From Herbaspirillum sp. ASV7 (GTDB lineage Bacteria > Pseudomonadota > Gammaproteobacteria > Burkholderiales > Burkholderiaceae_D), in assembly GCF_016429215.1 (NCBI RefSeq), contig NZ_JAELUH010000043.1, positions 1-41,860 on the forward strand: a stretch of 41,860 bases of DNA, given 5' to 3'. Of the stretch, positions 16,047 to 26,825 are shown piece after piece. Under the pieces are notes generated by a model. That model had not been told where the DNA came from, did no database searches, and saw only the letters and a list, made by a program, of their open reading frames with translations. A program made the position numbers and the translations under genes. Every line of letters starts with the position of its first letter. Position 1 is the stretch's first letter.

Positions 16047-16247
16047 TCAGCCACCGCCGATGGCGCGCACCACATCTACCTTGTCAGCCTCGGCCAGCGC
16101 GTGCGTGGGCCAGCGCGCACCGGGCACCACCTGGCGGTTGACCGCCACGGCCACCGCCTTGCCAGCCAGGGAGAGGCCGGCAATGAGCTGTTCCAGCGTG
16201 GCGCCGTCGGGCAGCGGGTGAGGCTTGCCGTTCAGTTCGATCTGCAT
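16047..16247 (-). CDS. thiS: Sulfur carrier protein ThiS
   Basis: A 66-residue ubiquitin-fold protein ending in RAIGGG; its C-terminal Gly is adenylated by ThiF and becomes the thiocarboxylate sulfur donor. It begins MQIELNGKPHPLPDGATLEQL and contains AVAVNRQVVPGARW, both typical of ThiS. The ATG at 16247 lies 8 bp after the thiC stop codon. Confidence 0.93.
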   Translation of the reverse strand: MQIELNGKPHPLPDGATLEQLIAGLSLAGKAVAVAVNRQVVPGARWPTHALAEADKVDVVRAIGGG

Positions 16248-16255
16248 GGCCGCGC

Positions 16256-18366
<2,111 letters not shown>

Positions 18367-18483
18367 GCGATGCGACGCTTCCCGTTTGTACGGTCGGCGT
18401 CGTGGGGCGGATTCTACACCGATGGTCGTGGCTGGCAAGCTCTGCCCGGCAAAAGTTCTTTCTTGCGCAATGGGAACACTCAT

Positions 18484-18560
18484 CAAATAACGAGATAGTC
18501 ACCAAAAACTTACGTCGCAATTTAACTAAAAATCAAAAAAAATTGCCATCTCGCTATTTG
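18484..18560. repeat. AT-rich inverted repeat upstream of the OmpA-lipoprotein operon
   Basis: CAAATAACGAGAT (18484-18496) and ATCTCGCTATTTG (18548-18560) are inverted, matching 12 of 13. Inside them GCAATTT (18517-18523) and AAATTGC (18540-18546) form a second inverted pair. The 18476-18600 stretch is far more AT-rich than its surroundings. Just downstream TGGTATATT (18575-18583) could be an extended -10 for the plus strand. From there to 18854 I see no convincing gene; only a 30-codon frame at 18638 without a ribosome site. The whole non-coding stretch between the riboswitch and the next gene is about 490 bp. Confidence 0.45.
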
Positions 18561-18854
18561 AGAAACTTTCTACATGGTATATTTTCCACGAGGAAATTGC
18601 GTTGCGCTGCCGGCAACCAGCCGTCCGCCACAAGACCATGACGACGCAAGCCATCCTCGTCCCGCTTTTCGCCATCGCCTTAGCCAGCGGGGCCAAGCAG
18701 AGGACCCGGCAGACGGGCAAGGGGGCCTGATCCGTCCGGCTGCCACCGGAACACCAGACGACGCGTCGCGCCCATGCGGGCGTATGCCGGGGGGCATGCG
18801 CGACTGGCAAGCAGATCCACGGCGATCCCATACCGCCGTCAGCAGACAAGACTC

Positions 18855-20558
18855 ATGACTCTCACACTCAGTCGCAAGACACTGATGGTGCGCACCCTGG
18901 TCGCCGCCATCGGCGCCAGCTTCGCCTCGGGCTGCGCGGTCGATCCGGCCACCGGACAACCATCCTTCAAGGAAACCTTCGCCAGCGACGATCCATGCTC
19001 GCAGAACGCCCGCAACATCGGCATCGGCGTGGGCGTGCTTGCCGGTGCCCTGCTGGGCCGCCAGGTCGGCGGCGACAACAAGGGCCTGCTGGTCGGAGCC
19101 GCATTGGGCGGCGTCATCGGCGGCCTGATCGGCAATGACATCGACAAGCGCCGCTGCGAGCTGGCCAAGATCGCCAAGCAATACCAGCTCGACGTGAAAG
19201 TCACCTCACTGGACAGCAAGGGTGAGGCCATCCCCGCCGGGGACGATGCCAAGGCCAGACAGGACACGGCCGGTTCGGTGGTCGAGGTGCGCGATCCGGC
19301 CGGTGCCGGCGGCCATTTCGAAAGCAATTCGGACCAGTTGACACCACGCGCCCGGCTCTACTTCGCCGCCATTGCCGACACCTACGACCTGCGCAAGAGC
19401 GCCGCTGCCATCCAGGATCCCAAGCTGCGCCAGCAATACCTGGACAAGATGGCCCAGCGCAAACTGCTGCTGGTCGGCCATACCGATGACACCGGCTCGT
19501 CGCGGCTCAATGCCGACCTGTCCGAACGTCGTGCGCGCACGGTGTCGCGCTTCATGCAGGAGCATGGCGTGCCGGCGGCGTCCCTGTATTTCCAGGGCGC
19601 TGGCGAGTTCTACCCGATGGCCAGCAACGAGACCGAGGAAGGCCGGGCGCAGAACCGCCGGGTCGACATCGTGGAACTGAGTGACAAGGCCAGCTTCGAC
19701 AACTACCTGGCGGCACGACGTCCGCGCGTGGAGTTCTACCGCCAGGCCGTGAACCAGGCAGAAGCCGATGCAGCTGCCAGCCAGCCCACACAGCCCGCTA
19801 CTCGGATGAGCAGCAGCGTCACCCCGCGCGCCCATTCTTCCACGGCCAGGAAGAATGGCAATAACACCGCAGGCAAAGACGAGGGCGCGCCCGCCAGCGA
19901 CACGGCCGCAGTCGCGTCCGGCAAGGCGAGCACGCCAACCACGGCAAGCGCGCGCCCTGGCGCCGGCATCGGTGGCAACTGGATCGACTTCGGCGGCGCT
20001 CCACTGGTAGCCTCCAACGAGGTGGCCGGCATCGGCAAGGTGGAGAGCCGTAAGCCCTTCTTCTCCCTCATCAGCCCCGCCTATGCCGATGAACCGCCGG
20101 TACTGGCCGACTGCACTCGCGACCGGCCGCGCGCGGCCAACAGCGTCAAGGCACTGGCCGACGGCCGCACCTACCGGACCAGCGAACATATCCCCGGCCT
20201 GTACGGCAAGACCTGGACCGATCAGGTCAACGGCCATCAGGTGGTGATCAACCGCATCGCGGTCCTGGCCGGCGACGGCGCACTGGCCACTCCGCCCGAG
20301 TTCAAGGTCTACAAGAACTACGACGCCGCACGCCGTGGCAACGCCAAGCCGGATGTGACCCTGCAGCCCGAGGTCAATACCTATCTGGGCAGCAAGGGCT
20401 TGCTGTATCGGGTGTTCCTGCGCGGCCAGGGCGGCATGCAGTGCGCCGATATTGTCTTCGACAGCCAGGGCGCCACCACGGCCAAGACTGGACGTCTTGT
20501 CTACCTGCGCGCCAGCACGCCTTATGTCGCCGATTTCAAACCCAAGATGTACCAATGA
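18855..20558 (+). CDS. OmpA-domain lipoprotein with glycine zipper and extra C-terminal domain
   Basis: A 567-residue envelope protein. The signal peptide ends in a likely lipobox, ASGC at Cys27, so it should be lipid-anchored. Residues about 55-95 are Gly-rich (GIGVGVLAGALLGRQVGG, LGGVIGGLIGNDID), a glycine-zipper membrane segment. An OmpA-like peptidoglycan-binding domain spans about 154-245: it opens HFESNSDQL and has VGHTDDTG (207-214), then NADLSERRAR. The binding Asp and Arg are intact. A low-complexity Ser/Thr/Ala linker follows (about 290-370), then a 190-residue C-terminal domain (AYADEPPVLADC to the end) that I do not recognise. In most family members the OmpA domain is terminal, so the tail is unusual. 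The start could instead be Met11. It heads a three-gene operon with the next two genes. Confidence 0.8.
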   Translation: MTLTLSRKTLMVRTLVAAIGASFASGCAVDPATGQPSFKETFASDDPCSQNARNIGIGVGVLAGALLGRQVGGDNKGLLVGAALGGVIGGLIGNDIDKRRCELAKIAKQYQLDVKVTSLDSKGEAIPAGDDAKARQDTAGSVVEVRDPAGAGGHFESNSDQLTPRARLYFAAIADTYDLRKSAAAIQDPKLRQQYLDKMAQRKLLLVGHTDDTGSSRLNADLSERRARTVSRFMQEHGVPAASLYFQGAGEFYPMASNETEEGRAQNRRVDIVELSDKASFDNYLAARRPRVEFYRQAVNQAEADAAASQPTQPATRMSSSVTPRAHSSTARKNGNNTAGKDEGAPASDTAAVASGKASTPTTASARPGAGIGGNWIDFGGAPLVASNEVAGIGKVESRKPFFSLISPAYADEPPVLADCTRDRPRAANSVKALADGRTYRTSEHIPGLYGKTWTDQVNGHQVVINRIAVLAGDGALATPPEFKVYKNYDAARRGNAKPDVTLQPEVNTYLGSKGLLYRVFLRGQGGMQCADIVFDSQGATTAKTGRLVYLRASTPYVADFKPKMYQ

Positions 20559-20593
20559 ACCAATAACCAGAACATCCGGATCCGGGAGCCCCT

Positions 20594-22132
20594 ATGAAAG
20601 AATTCTTCGATACCTACCCATTGGCTGCGTGGAGCGTGGTCAGCGTCCTCATGGCCGCCGTCGTCATCATGACCCTCTGGGAGAAGGTCAAGTGGTGGTG
20701 GTTCAACACCTGGGTCAGCTTCCCGCTGATCGGCCGCATCGCCCGCCTCTCGCGCGACGTCAACGACGATGCCAGCTTCCCCGGCTGGTACAAGGGCGAG
20801 CGCACGCTCTGTCAGGAGTACAAGGACTTCGTCCATGTCCAGGACGAGCATGACTTCAACGAGAAGGTCACCTATCTGACCAAGGCCGGCGACAACGGTC
20901 GCAAGGCCACGCCCAACTGGATCTGGCTGCTGACGGTGTCGATGGTGTTCGTGGAGGCGATGGGTTTCTCCTACGTACTGGCCGGCTATACCCTGCCGGG
21001 CGCCAGCGAGAATCTGCAGCAGACCGGTGCCTATGGCATCGCCTTCCTGATCTCGGTGATCCTAGTGGCCTTCACCCACCTGGCCGGACATGAACTCTAC
21101 AAGTCCGAGCGCATCAAGCACGCCCGCCGCGAATGGATCGAGAACGGCCGCAAGCCCAAGCTCTTCACCGGTACCATCCCGCTGGCACGTGCCCAGTCCG
21201 CCGATGACGACATGCCGACCTTCACCCAGCTGTGCAACCGCGTCGGCGCCCACCCGGGCTACAAGATCACCATCCTGACGGTCATCTTCGTGCTGCTGGT
21301 GGCAGGTCTTGCCACCTATGTGCGCGGTCAGGTACTGGAGCGTGAGCTGGAAGCGCGCGTGACCCTCAGCAGCAGCCAGGCCAGCAGTGCCGCCCGCTCG
21401 ACCGCTGGCAGCCTGGACATGTCTGCCGCCAACGTGCGCCTGCCGGCCGAGGACGACGCCGCCAACCGCGCAGCCGACCGCAAGGCCGTCGCCGACGAAG
21501 CCGACATCGACCGTCACGGTGGCTGGGCCACCTTCATCGTGCTGGCCTTCGTGTTCGTCTTCCTGCAGATCCTGGGGGTGATCTTCGGCTACCGCTGGGG
21601 CTTCGCCGGCGAGAACAGCGCCCAGGCCTATCGTGACATCGGCAACGGACGCTACTCCAGCTACAGTGCCGTGCGCGAACACTATCGCCGCATTGCCGAC
21701 ACGGCGCAGGCCAGGCTGTCGGTGCTGCAACAGAAGATGATGATGCGCAACAGCAGCGAAGGCACTTCGGGGCAGCACCTGACCAAGACCTTCCGCGACT
21801 TCATGCAGGAAACCCGCCTGGCCGATGCCGCCGAACGCGTCAACGAGCGCACCCACGCCGCCGCCGTGGCCATGCACCATGCCACGCCACTGCAGGCGGC
21901 AGCGCCCGTGGCGGCGGCAGCGACCGCACCCCGCCCGACCAGCGGCGACAGCCTGCAGGACACGATGGCCCAGCTCGATGCGCTGGGCGAGGACAAGGAC
22001 GCCAAGAAGAAAATGATGGCGCAACTGCCCGAGGAACTCAACGCGCGGGTGCGCGAGGAACTGAAACGCCGCAAGGACGAACGTGAACGCAAGGCACGCG
22101 AAGCCGATGCCGAGCTGGAGGACCTGCTGTGA
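20594..22132 (+). CDS. Five-TM inner-membrane protein with cytosolic coiled-coil tail, unknown function
   Basis: A 512-residue protein that I do not recognise. Predicted helices are at about 12-30, 108-128, 146-167, 224-244 and 311-333. The positive-inside rule (KVKWWW and RIARLSRD after helix 1; KSERIKHARREW after helix 3) puts the N-terminus outside and the C-terminus in the cytosol. That leaves an acidic periplasmic loop at about 245-310 (AEDDAANRAADRKAVADEADID). The cytosolic tail (334-512) contains helices likely to form coiled coil, an Ala/Pro linker (about 430-450) and a highly charged end (EELKRRKDERERKAREADAE). GGGAGCC precedes the ATG. It follows the OmpA lipoprotein by 35 bp, and its stop overlaps the next start (TGATG). 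An envelope-spanning complex is the best guess. Confidence 0.8.
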   Translation: MKEFFDTYPLAAWSVVSVLMAAVVIMTLWEKVKWWWFNTWVSFPLIGRIARLSRDVNDDASFPGWYKGERTLCQEYKDFVHVQDEHDFNEKVTYLTKAGDNGRKATPNWIWLLTVSMVFVEAMGFSYVLAGYTLPGASENLQQTGAYGIAFLISVILVAFTHLAGHELYKSERIKHARREWIENGRKPKLFTGTIPLARAQSADDDMPTFTQLCNRVGAHPGYKITILTVIFVLLVAGLATYVRGQVLERELEARVTLSSSQASSAARSTAGSLDMSAANVRLPAEDDAANRAADRKAVADEADIDRHGGWATFIVLAFVFVFLQILGVIFGYRWGFAGENSAQAYRDIGNGRYSSYSAVREHYRRIADTAQARLSVLQQKMMMRNSSEGTSGQHLTKTFRDFMQETRLADAAERVNERTHAAAVAMHHATPLQAAAPVAAAATAPRPTSGDSLQDTMAQLDALGEDKDAKKKMMAQLPEELNARVREELKRRKDERERKAREADAELEDLL

Positions 22133-22971
22133 TGAAGTGGTCTGCACTGTTGCTCATCGCCAGCCTGGCTGGCGCAGATGCCTGGGCTGGTGCCATCGAT
22201 GCCATCCCGACCTGCCACGACAACAAGCTGGTCGGCGCGCCCACCGCCACGCTGGAGACCGAGCTGTTCGTCGCCATCGACCAGACCACCCTGCTTGACG
22301 GTAGCCTGAAGCAATCGGTGGCCGACAACCTCAAGCCCTTCCTGACACCGGGCAACGGCTTCCAGGTCATCACCTTCTCGGCCTATACCCAGGGGCATTA
22401 CACGGAAGTGCTCGCCTCCGGCCGGCTGGATGCGACGCTGGATCCGGCCCGCCGCAACGACATCTCCAAGACCGCCCTCGCCAAGTTCGATCAGTGCATG
22501 ACGCGCCAGCCGCAGCTGGCCGCGCAAGTCGCCGGTACTGCCCTGCGCAGCGCGTTTGAAGGCACCAGCGGTGAGATCGCCAAGTCCGACGTGCTGGCCA
22601 GCATCAAGGCCATCGCCGAATTGAGTCGCAAGTCCAAGGCCCGTAACAAGGTCGTGCTGCTGGTATCGGACATGCTGGAAAACTCCTCGGTCTCCAGCTT
22701 CTATGCCGACCATGGCCACAGCGTGCGCAAGATCGATCCGGCGCGGGAAATGCAGCTGGTCGAGCAGAACCAGTTGCTGGGCGACTTCGGCGGGGCGCGG
22801 GTCTATGTGATCGGTGCCGGCCTGCTCAGCGAAGACGCAAAGAAGAGCAAGAGCTACCGCGATCCCAAGACCATGCAGGCCCTGGCGGGTTTCTGGAAGA
22901 CCTACCTGGAAAAATCCGGCGCCCAGCTGGTCGAATTCGGCCAACCGGCGTTGCTCAGTCCCATCCGGTAA
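22132..22971 (+). CDS. Exported VWA-like protein, unknown function
   Basis: A 279-residue protein with a signal peptide (KWSALLLIASLAGADAWAGA). The mature chain looks like a von Willebrand A fold. Strand 1 ends in FVAIDQTT (Asp50-Gln-Thr-Thr), where a MIDAS metal site would have DxSxS. A later strand reads KVVLLVSDMLENSS (Ser179-Asp180), like the VWA LLLSDG strand. The MIDAS appears altered, because the third position is Thr and the fifth Leu. Two Cys (28, and one in DQCMTRQ) could form a disulfide. It overlaps the stop of the five-TM protein by one base, implying translational coupling. It may contact that protein's periplasmic loop or the OmpA lipoprotein. Confidence 0.78.
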   Translation: MKWSALLLIASLAGADAWAGAIDAIPTCHDNKLVGAPTATLETELFVAIDQTTLLDGSLKQSVADNLKPFLTPGNGFQVITFSAYTQGHYTEVLASGRLDATLDPARRNDISKTALAKFDQCMTRQPQLAAQVAGTALRSAFEGTSGEIAKSDVLASIKAIAELSRKSKARNKVVLLVSDMLENSSVSSFYADHGHSVRKIDPAREMQLVEQNQLLGDFGGARVYVIGAGLLSEDAKKSKSYRDPKTMQALAGFWKTYLEKSGAQLVEFGQPALLSPIR

Positions 22972-23016
22972 TGCTGACAGGCCAGGCGGCGAGCGTCGCG
23001 TTGTAGCGATGCCCCG

Positions 23017-23430
23017 TCATTGGCTCCACGGACTGATGAGTTGCAGACCTGTGTACTGAAAGTCTTTCAGGTTGCGTGTGATCAGGGTCAGGCCGTGGGC
23101 CATGGCGGTGGCCGCGAGCAAGCTGTCGATGGCGGGCAAAGGTCGCCTGGCCTGGGCTTGCAAGCGCCCCCATCGGTCCGCCACGACGGCGTCCACGGCC
23201 AGGACACGACCGGAAAAAAAGCTGGGAAGCTCGGTCTCCAGCCAATCCAGCAAGCTCAGCTTGCGGGCATCTTGCTCCAGCGCATCAATCCCCTTGCGCA
23301 ACTCCCCCAGGGTCAGCACGCTCAAGTAGAGCGTATTGGCCGGACGCGCGGCGAACCACTGCAGCACGCCCGGGTCCGGTGTGCGACGACGCAGCTCCGA
23401 GAGCACGTTGGTATCGATCAGGTAGCTCAA
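23017..23430 (-). CDS. vapC: PIN-domain toxin, VapC/FitB family
   Basis: A 137-residue type II toxin of typical length. The PIN ribonuclease site is recognisable: Asp6 (YLIDTNVLSEL), Glu43 (TLGELRKGI), Asp102 (AIDSLLAATA) and a last polar position around Asn120/Asp123 (ITRNLKDF). It would cleave RNA when not neutralised. Its start overlaps the antitoxin stop by 4 bp (ATGA), standard for these pairs. The RRRTPDP and GKLE-type spacing suit the FitB-like branch. It converges on the VWA operon. Confidence 0.92.
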   Translation of the reverse strand: MSYLIDTNVLSELRRRTPDPGVLQWFAARPANTLYLSVLTLGELRKGIDALEQDARKLSLLDWLETELPSFFSGRVLAVDAVVADRWGRLQAQARRPLPAIDSLLAATAMAHGLTLITRNLKDFQYTGLQLISPWSQ

Positions 23431-23678
23431 AAATCCACCTCACGGGCTGGACTGTCATCGCGACTGAGGTCGATATCGTCGCGATCGAACAGTGGCGAAC
23501 CCTGCATGAACTCCACCAGCGACCGGCCGGCGCCGCTCAGGCGCTCGTAATCGGCCTTGGACAATACGACAGCGACAGACCGGCCATGCCAGGTGATTTC
23601 CTGGGGGCCACTGCGCTCCGAATCACGGAGCAACTCCGACAACTGGGCCTTGGCCTCCTGGATTTGCCATGTTCGCAT
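23427..23678 (-). CDS. Phd/YefM-family antitoxin
   Basis: An 83-residue protein. The N-terminus MRTWQIQEAKAQLSELLRDSE is the Phd/YefM DNA-binding half (the EAKAQLSELL signature), followed by PQEITWHGRSVAVVLSKADYERL. The acidic C-terminus (FDRDDIDLSRDDSPAREVDF) would wrap the toxin. ATG 23678 follows GGAGAATCCT; an in-frame TTG 12 bp upstream is rejected. The palindrome at 23692-23710 is its likely operator. Confidence 0.92.
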   Translation of the reverse strand: MRTWQIQEAKAQLSELLRDSERSGPQEITWHGRSVAVVLSKADYERLSGAGRSLVEFMQGSPLFDRDDIDLSRDDSPAREVDF

Positions 23679-23691
23679 AGGATTCTCCAAA

Positions 23692-23710
23692 TCTGACTAT
23701 TCTAGTCAGA
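23692..23710. promoter_or_regulatory. Palindromic operator of the toxin-antitoxin operon
   Basis: TCTGACTA TTC TAGTCAGA is a perfect 8-bp inverted repeat with a 3-bp centre, 14 bp upstream of the antitoxin start. Autoregulation by antitoxin or toxin-antitoxin complex through such a site is usual for this class. Confidence 0.65.
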
Positions 23711-23811
23711 CAATAGCACGATTGCGCCGGCGTGCCGGCTCCGAGGCATCCAGATGTCGCAATTTGCGGCCAGCTTCGACGGATTTGGGGAGCGCCTCCC
23801 TTGACGTCCCT

Positions 23812-23817
23812 TATAAT
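23812..23817 (+). promoter_or_regulatory. -10 element (TATAAT) upstream of valS
   Basis: TATAAT lies 29 bp upstream of the valS ATG. The region around the expected -35 is poor, so the promoter may depend on its -10 or on a factor not visible here. Confidence 0.35.
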
Positions 23818-23846
23818 GTCCGGTTTCGCCACACACACGTCAAATC

Positions 23847-26666
23847 ATGGAATTAGCCAAGTCGTTCGAGCCCGCCGAGATCGAGAAATTCTGGCGCGAG
23901 GAATGGGAAAAGCGCGGTTACTTCGCCGCCACCACCGACGCGGAGAAGCCTTCGTTTTCCATCCAGCTGCCGCCGCCCAATGTGACCGGCACCCTGCACA
24001 TGGGTCACGCGTTCAACCAGACCATCATGGATGGCCTGACGCGCTACCACCGCATGCGCGGCTACAACACCGCCTGGATTCCCGGTACCGACCACGCCGG
24101 TATCGCCACCCAGATCGTGGTGGAACGCCAGCTGGATGCGCAGAAGGTCTCGCGCCACGACCTGGGCCGTGAAAAATTCGTCGAGAAGGTGTGGGAGTGG
24201 AAAGAGAAATCCGGCTCCACCATCACCGGCCAGATGCGCCGCATGGGCGCCTCCACCGACTGGGCGCGTGAGTACTTCACGATGGACCCGAAGATGTCCA
24301 AGGCCGTCACCGAAGTGTTCGTGCGCCTCTACGAGCAAGGCCTGATCTATCGCGGCAAGCGCCTGGTGAACTGGGACCCGGTGCTGGGCACCGCCGTCTC
24401 GGACCTGGAAGTGGTGTCGGAAGAAGAAGACGGCTCCATGTGGCACATCAAGTACCCGCTGGCCGATGGCAGCGGTCACATCGTGGTGGCCACCACCCGT
24501 CCGGAAACCATGCTGGGTGACGTCGCCGTGGCGGTGGATCCGACCGACGAACGCTATGCCGCGCTGGTGGGCAAGATGCTCAAGCTGCCGCTGGTGGGCC
24601 GCGAGATCCCCATCATCAAGGATGAATACGTCGACAAGGAATTTGGTACCGGCTGCGTGAAAATCACCCCGGCGCACGACTTCAACGACTACCAGGTCGG
24701 TGCCCGCCACAACCTGGACAAGATCAGCATCTTCACCCTCCAGGCGACCATCAGCGAGAATGCCCCCGAGAAGTACCGCGGCCTGGACCGCTTCGAGGCA
24801 CGCAAGCAGATCGTGGCCGATCTGGATGCGCTGGGCCTCCTGGAACTGGTCAAGCCGCACAAGCTGATGGTGCCGCGTGGCGACCGTACCGGCGTAGTCA
24901 TCGAGCCGATGCTGACCGACCAGTGGTTCGTGGCCATGAGCAAGCCGGCCCCGGAAGGGACCTACTTCCCGGGCAAGTCGATTGCCGAGACCGCGCTGGA
25001 AAAAGTCTCCTCGGGCGAGATCAAGTTCGTCCCCGAGAACTGGACCAATACCTACAACCAGTGGCTCAACAACATTCAGGACTGGTGCATCTCGCGTCAG
25101 CTGTGGTGGGGTCACCAGATCCCGGCCTGGTACGACGAGGACGGCGGCATCTACGTCGCCCGTACCGAGGAAGAAGCCCGCGCGCAAGCCGGCGGCCGTG
25201 CCGTCAAGCGCGATGAAGACGTGCTCGACACCTGGTTCTCCTCGGCACTGGTGCCCTTCTCCACCCTGGGCTGGCCGGAAGAAACCCCGGACTACAAGCT
25301 GTTCCTGCCCTCCTCGGTGCTGGTGACGGGCTTCGACATCATCTTCTTCTGGGTGGCGCGCATGGTCATGATGACCACGCACTTCACGGGCAAGGTGCCG
25401 TTTGATACCGTCTACGTGCACGGCCTGGTGCGCGATGCCTCGGGCCAGAAGATGTCCAAGTCCAAGGGCAATACCCTGGACCCGATCGACCTGATCGACG
25501 GCATCGGCGTGGATGAACTGGTGGCCAAGCGTACGGTTGGCCTGATGAATCCCAAGCAGGCGGCCAGCATCGAAAAGGCCACCCGCAAGGAATTCGCCGA
25601 CGGCATTCCCGCCTTCGGTACCGATGCGCTGCGCTTCACCTTCGCCTCGCTGGCGACCCTGGGCCGCAACATCAACTTCGACCTGAACCGCTGCGAAGGC
25701 TATCGCAACTTCTGCAACAAGCTCTGGAACGCCACCCGCTTCGTGCTGATGAATACCGAAGGCCAGGACTGCGGTTTCGACGGTCACGTCAAGGGCGTGT
25801 GCGACAAGGAGCATCTGCAGTTCTCCAAGGCCGACCGCTGGATCGTATCGCTGCTGCAGCGTACCGAAGCCGAGGTGGAAAAGGGCTTTGCCGACTACCG
25901 CTTCGATAACATCGCCACCGCCATCTACAAGTTCGTCTGGGACGAGTATTGCGACTGGTACCTGGAAATGGCCAAGGCCCAGATCCAGAGTGGCAACGAG
26001 GCGCAACAGCGCGCTACCCGCCGCACCCTGCTGCGCGTGCTGGAAAGCGTGCTGCGCCTGGCCCACCCGGTGCTGCCCTTCATCACCGAACAGCTGTGGC
26101 AGAGCGTGGCGCCGCTGACGGACCGCAAGCCCGATGCTACATTGGCGGCCGGCGACTCCATCATGCGCCAGGCCTATCCGCGTCCGGACCTGGACAAGAT
26201 CGACACCGAAGCCGAAGCCTGGGTCGCCCAGTTCAAGGCCTATACCGATGCCTGCCGCAACCTGCGTGGCGAGATGCAACTGGCGCCGTCGCTGCGTGTA
26301 CCGCTGATCGTGGAGGCGGCCGACACCGCTGCGGTGGAATCCTTCCTGCCCTACCTGCAAGGCCTGGTGCGCCTGTCGGAAGCGCAGATCGTGGCGCAGC
26401 TGCCGGAGTCGCCGGCACCGGTGGCCATCGTCGGCGAAGTCAAGCTGATGCTCAAGGTGGAGATCGATGTGGCCGCCGAGCGTGAGCGCCTGGGCAAGGA
26501 AGTCACCCGCCTGACCGGCGAGATCGCCAAGGCCAATGGCAAGCTGTCCAACGAGAGCTTCGTGGCGCGCGCGCCCGAGGCCGTGGTGGCGCAGGAGAAG
26601 GAGCGCGTGGCCAACTTCAGCGCGACGCTGGAGAAGGTCAAGGAACAACTGGCCAAGCTGAAGTAA
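23847..26666 (+). CDS. valS: Valyl-tRNA synthetase
   Basis: A 939-residue class I aminoacyl-tRNA synthetase that charges tRNA-Val. The HIGH motif is HMGH (51-54, in [11 protein letters not shown]) and KMSKS is at 535-539. The CP1 editing domain lies between them ([18 protein letters not shown]). The WIP-type segments, the anticodon-binding domain ([15 protein letters not shown]) and the C-terminal coiled-coil arm ([18 protein letters not shown]) are all present, so the protein looks complete. It is monocistronic, with a strong terminator at 26686. Confidence 0.98.
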   Translation: MELAKSFEPAEIEKFWREEWEKRGYFAATTDAEKPSFSIQLPPPNVTGTLHMGHAFNQTIMDGLTRYHRMRGYNTAWIPGTDHAGIATQIVVERQLDAQKVSRHDLGREKFVEKVWEWKEKSGSTITGQMRRMGASTDWAREYFTMDPKMSKAVTEVFVRLYEQGLIYRGKRLVNWDPVLGTAVSDLEVVSEEEDGSMWHIKYPLADGSGHIVVATTRPETMLGDVAVAVDPTDERYAALVGKMLKLPLVGREIPIIKDEYVDKEFGTGCVKITPAHDFNDYQVGARHNLDKISIFTLQATISENAPEKYRGLDRFEARKQIVADLDALGLLELVKPHKLMVPRGDRTGVVIEPMLTDQWFVAMSKPAPEGTYFPGKSIAETALEKVSSGEIKFVPENWTNTYNQWLNNIQDWCISRQLWWGHQIPAWYDEDGGIYVARTEEEARAQAGGRAVKRDEDVLDTWFSSALVPFSTLGWPEETPDYKLFLPSSVLVTGFDIIFFWVARMVMMTTHFTGKVPFDTVYVHGLVRDASGQKMSKSKGNTLDPIDLIDGIGVDELVAKRTVGLMNPKQAASIEKATRKEFADGIPAFGTDALRFTFASLATLGRNINFDLNRCEGYRNFCNKLWNATRFVLMNTEGQDCGFDGHVKGVCDKEHLQFSKADRWIVSLLQRTEAEVEKGFADYRFDNIATAIYKFVWDEYCDWYLEMAKAQIQSGNEAQQRATRRTLLRVLESVLRLAHPVLPFITEQLWQSVAPLTDRKPDATLAAGDSIMRQAYPRPDLDKIDTEAEAWVAQFKAYTDACRNLRGEMQLAPSLRVPLIVEAADTAAVESFLPYLQGLVRLSEAQIVAQLPESPAPVAIVGEVKLMLKVEIDVAAERERLGKEVTRLTGEIAKANGKLSNESFVARAPEAVVAQEKERVANFSATLEKVKEQLAKLK

Positions 26667-26685
26667 AGCCGGCCCCTGTCCGCTG

Positions 26686-26721
26686 AAAAGCCGCCGTCCC
26701 CGACCAGGGGCGGCGGCTTTT
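26686..26721 (+). terminator. Intrinsic terminator after valS
   Basis: AAAAGCCGCCG (26686-26696) pairs with CGGCGGCTTTT (26711-26721) in an 11-bp stem extended by TCCC/GGGG. It is followed by GTTTTTTG, 20 bp after the valS stop. Confidence 0.85.
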
Positions 26722-26825
26722 GTTTTTTGTGCTTGCCTTGCGACCCGGCCTTGACTAGACTGGCTCGAACAAATTAGAACAATCGTGCTTTTTTCAAATA
26801 TCATATTGACAACCAGGAGACCAGC

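Noticed and set aside
18638-18730. 30-codon plus-strand frame in the leader of the envelope operon (MTTQAILVPLFAIALASG...)
   Set aside because: It has no ribosome site and is too short to support; it could at most be a leader peptide.
18855-22971. Zorya or MotAB-type anti-phage system
   Set aside because: There is an OmpA domain and a multi-helix membrane protein, but no ZorA/MotA-like channel motif, no ZorC and no helicase or nuclease. The VWA-like gene does not belong to Zorya.
23853-26804. 983-codon open frame antisense to valS
   Set aside because: It is the mirror of a complete valS; long antisense frames are expected in GC-rich coding DNA, and its product (His/Gly/Gln-rich) matches no family.
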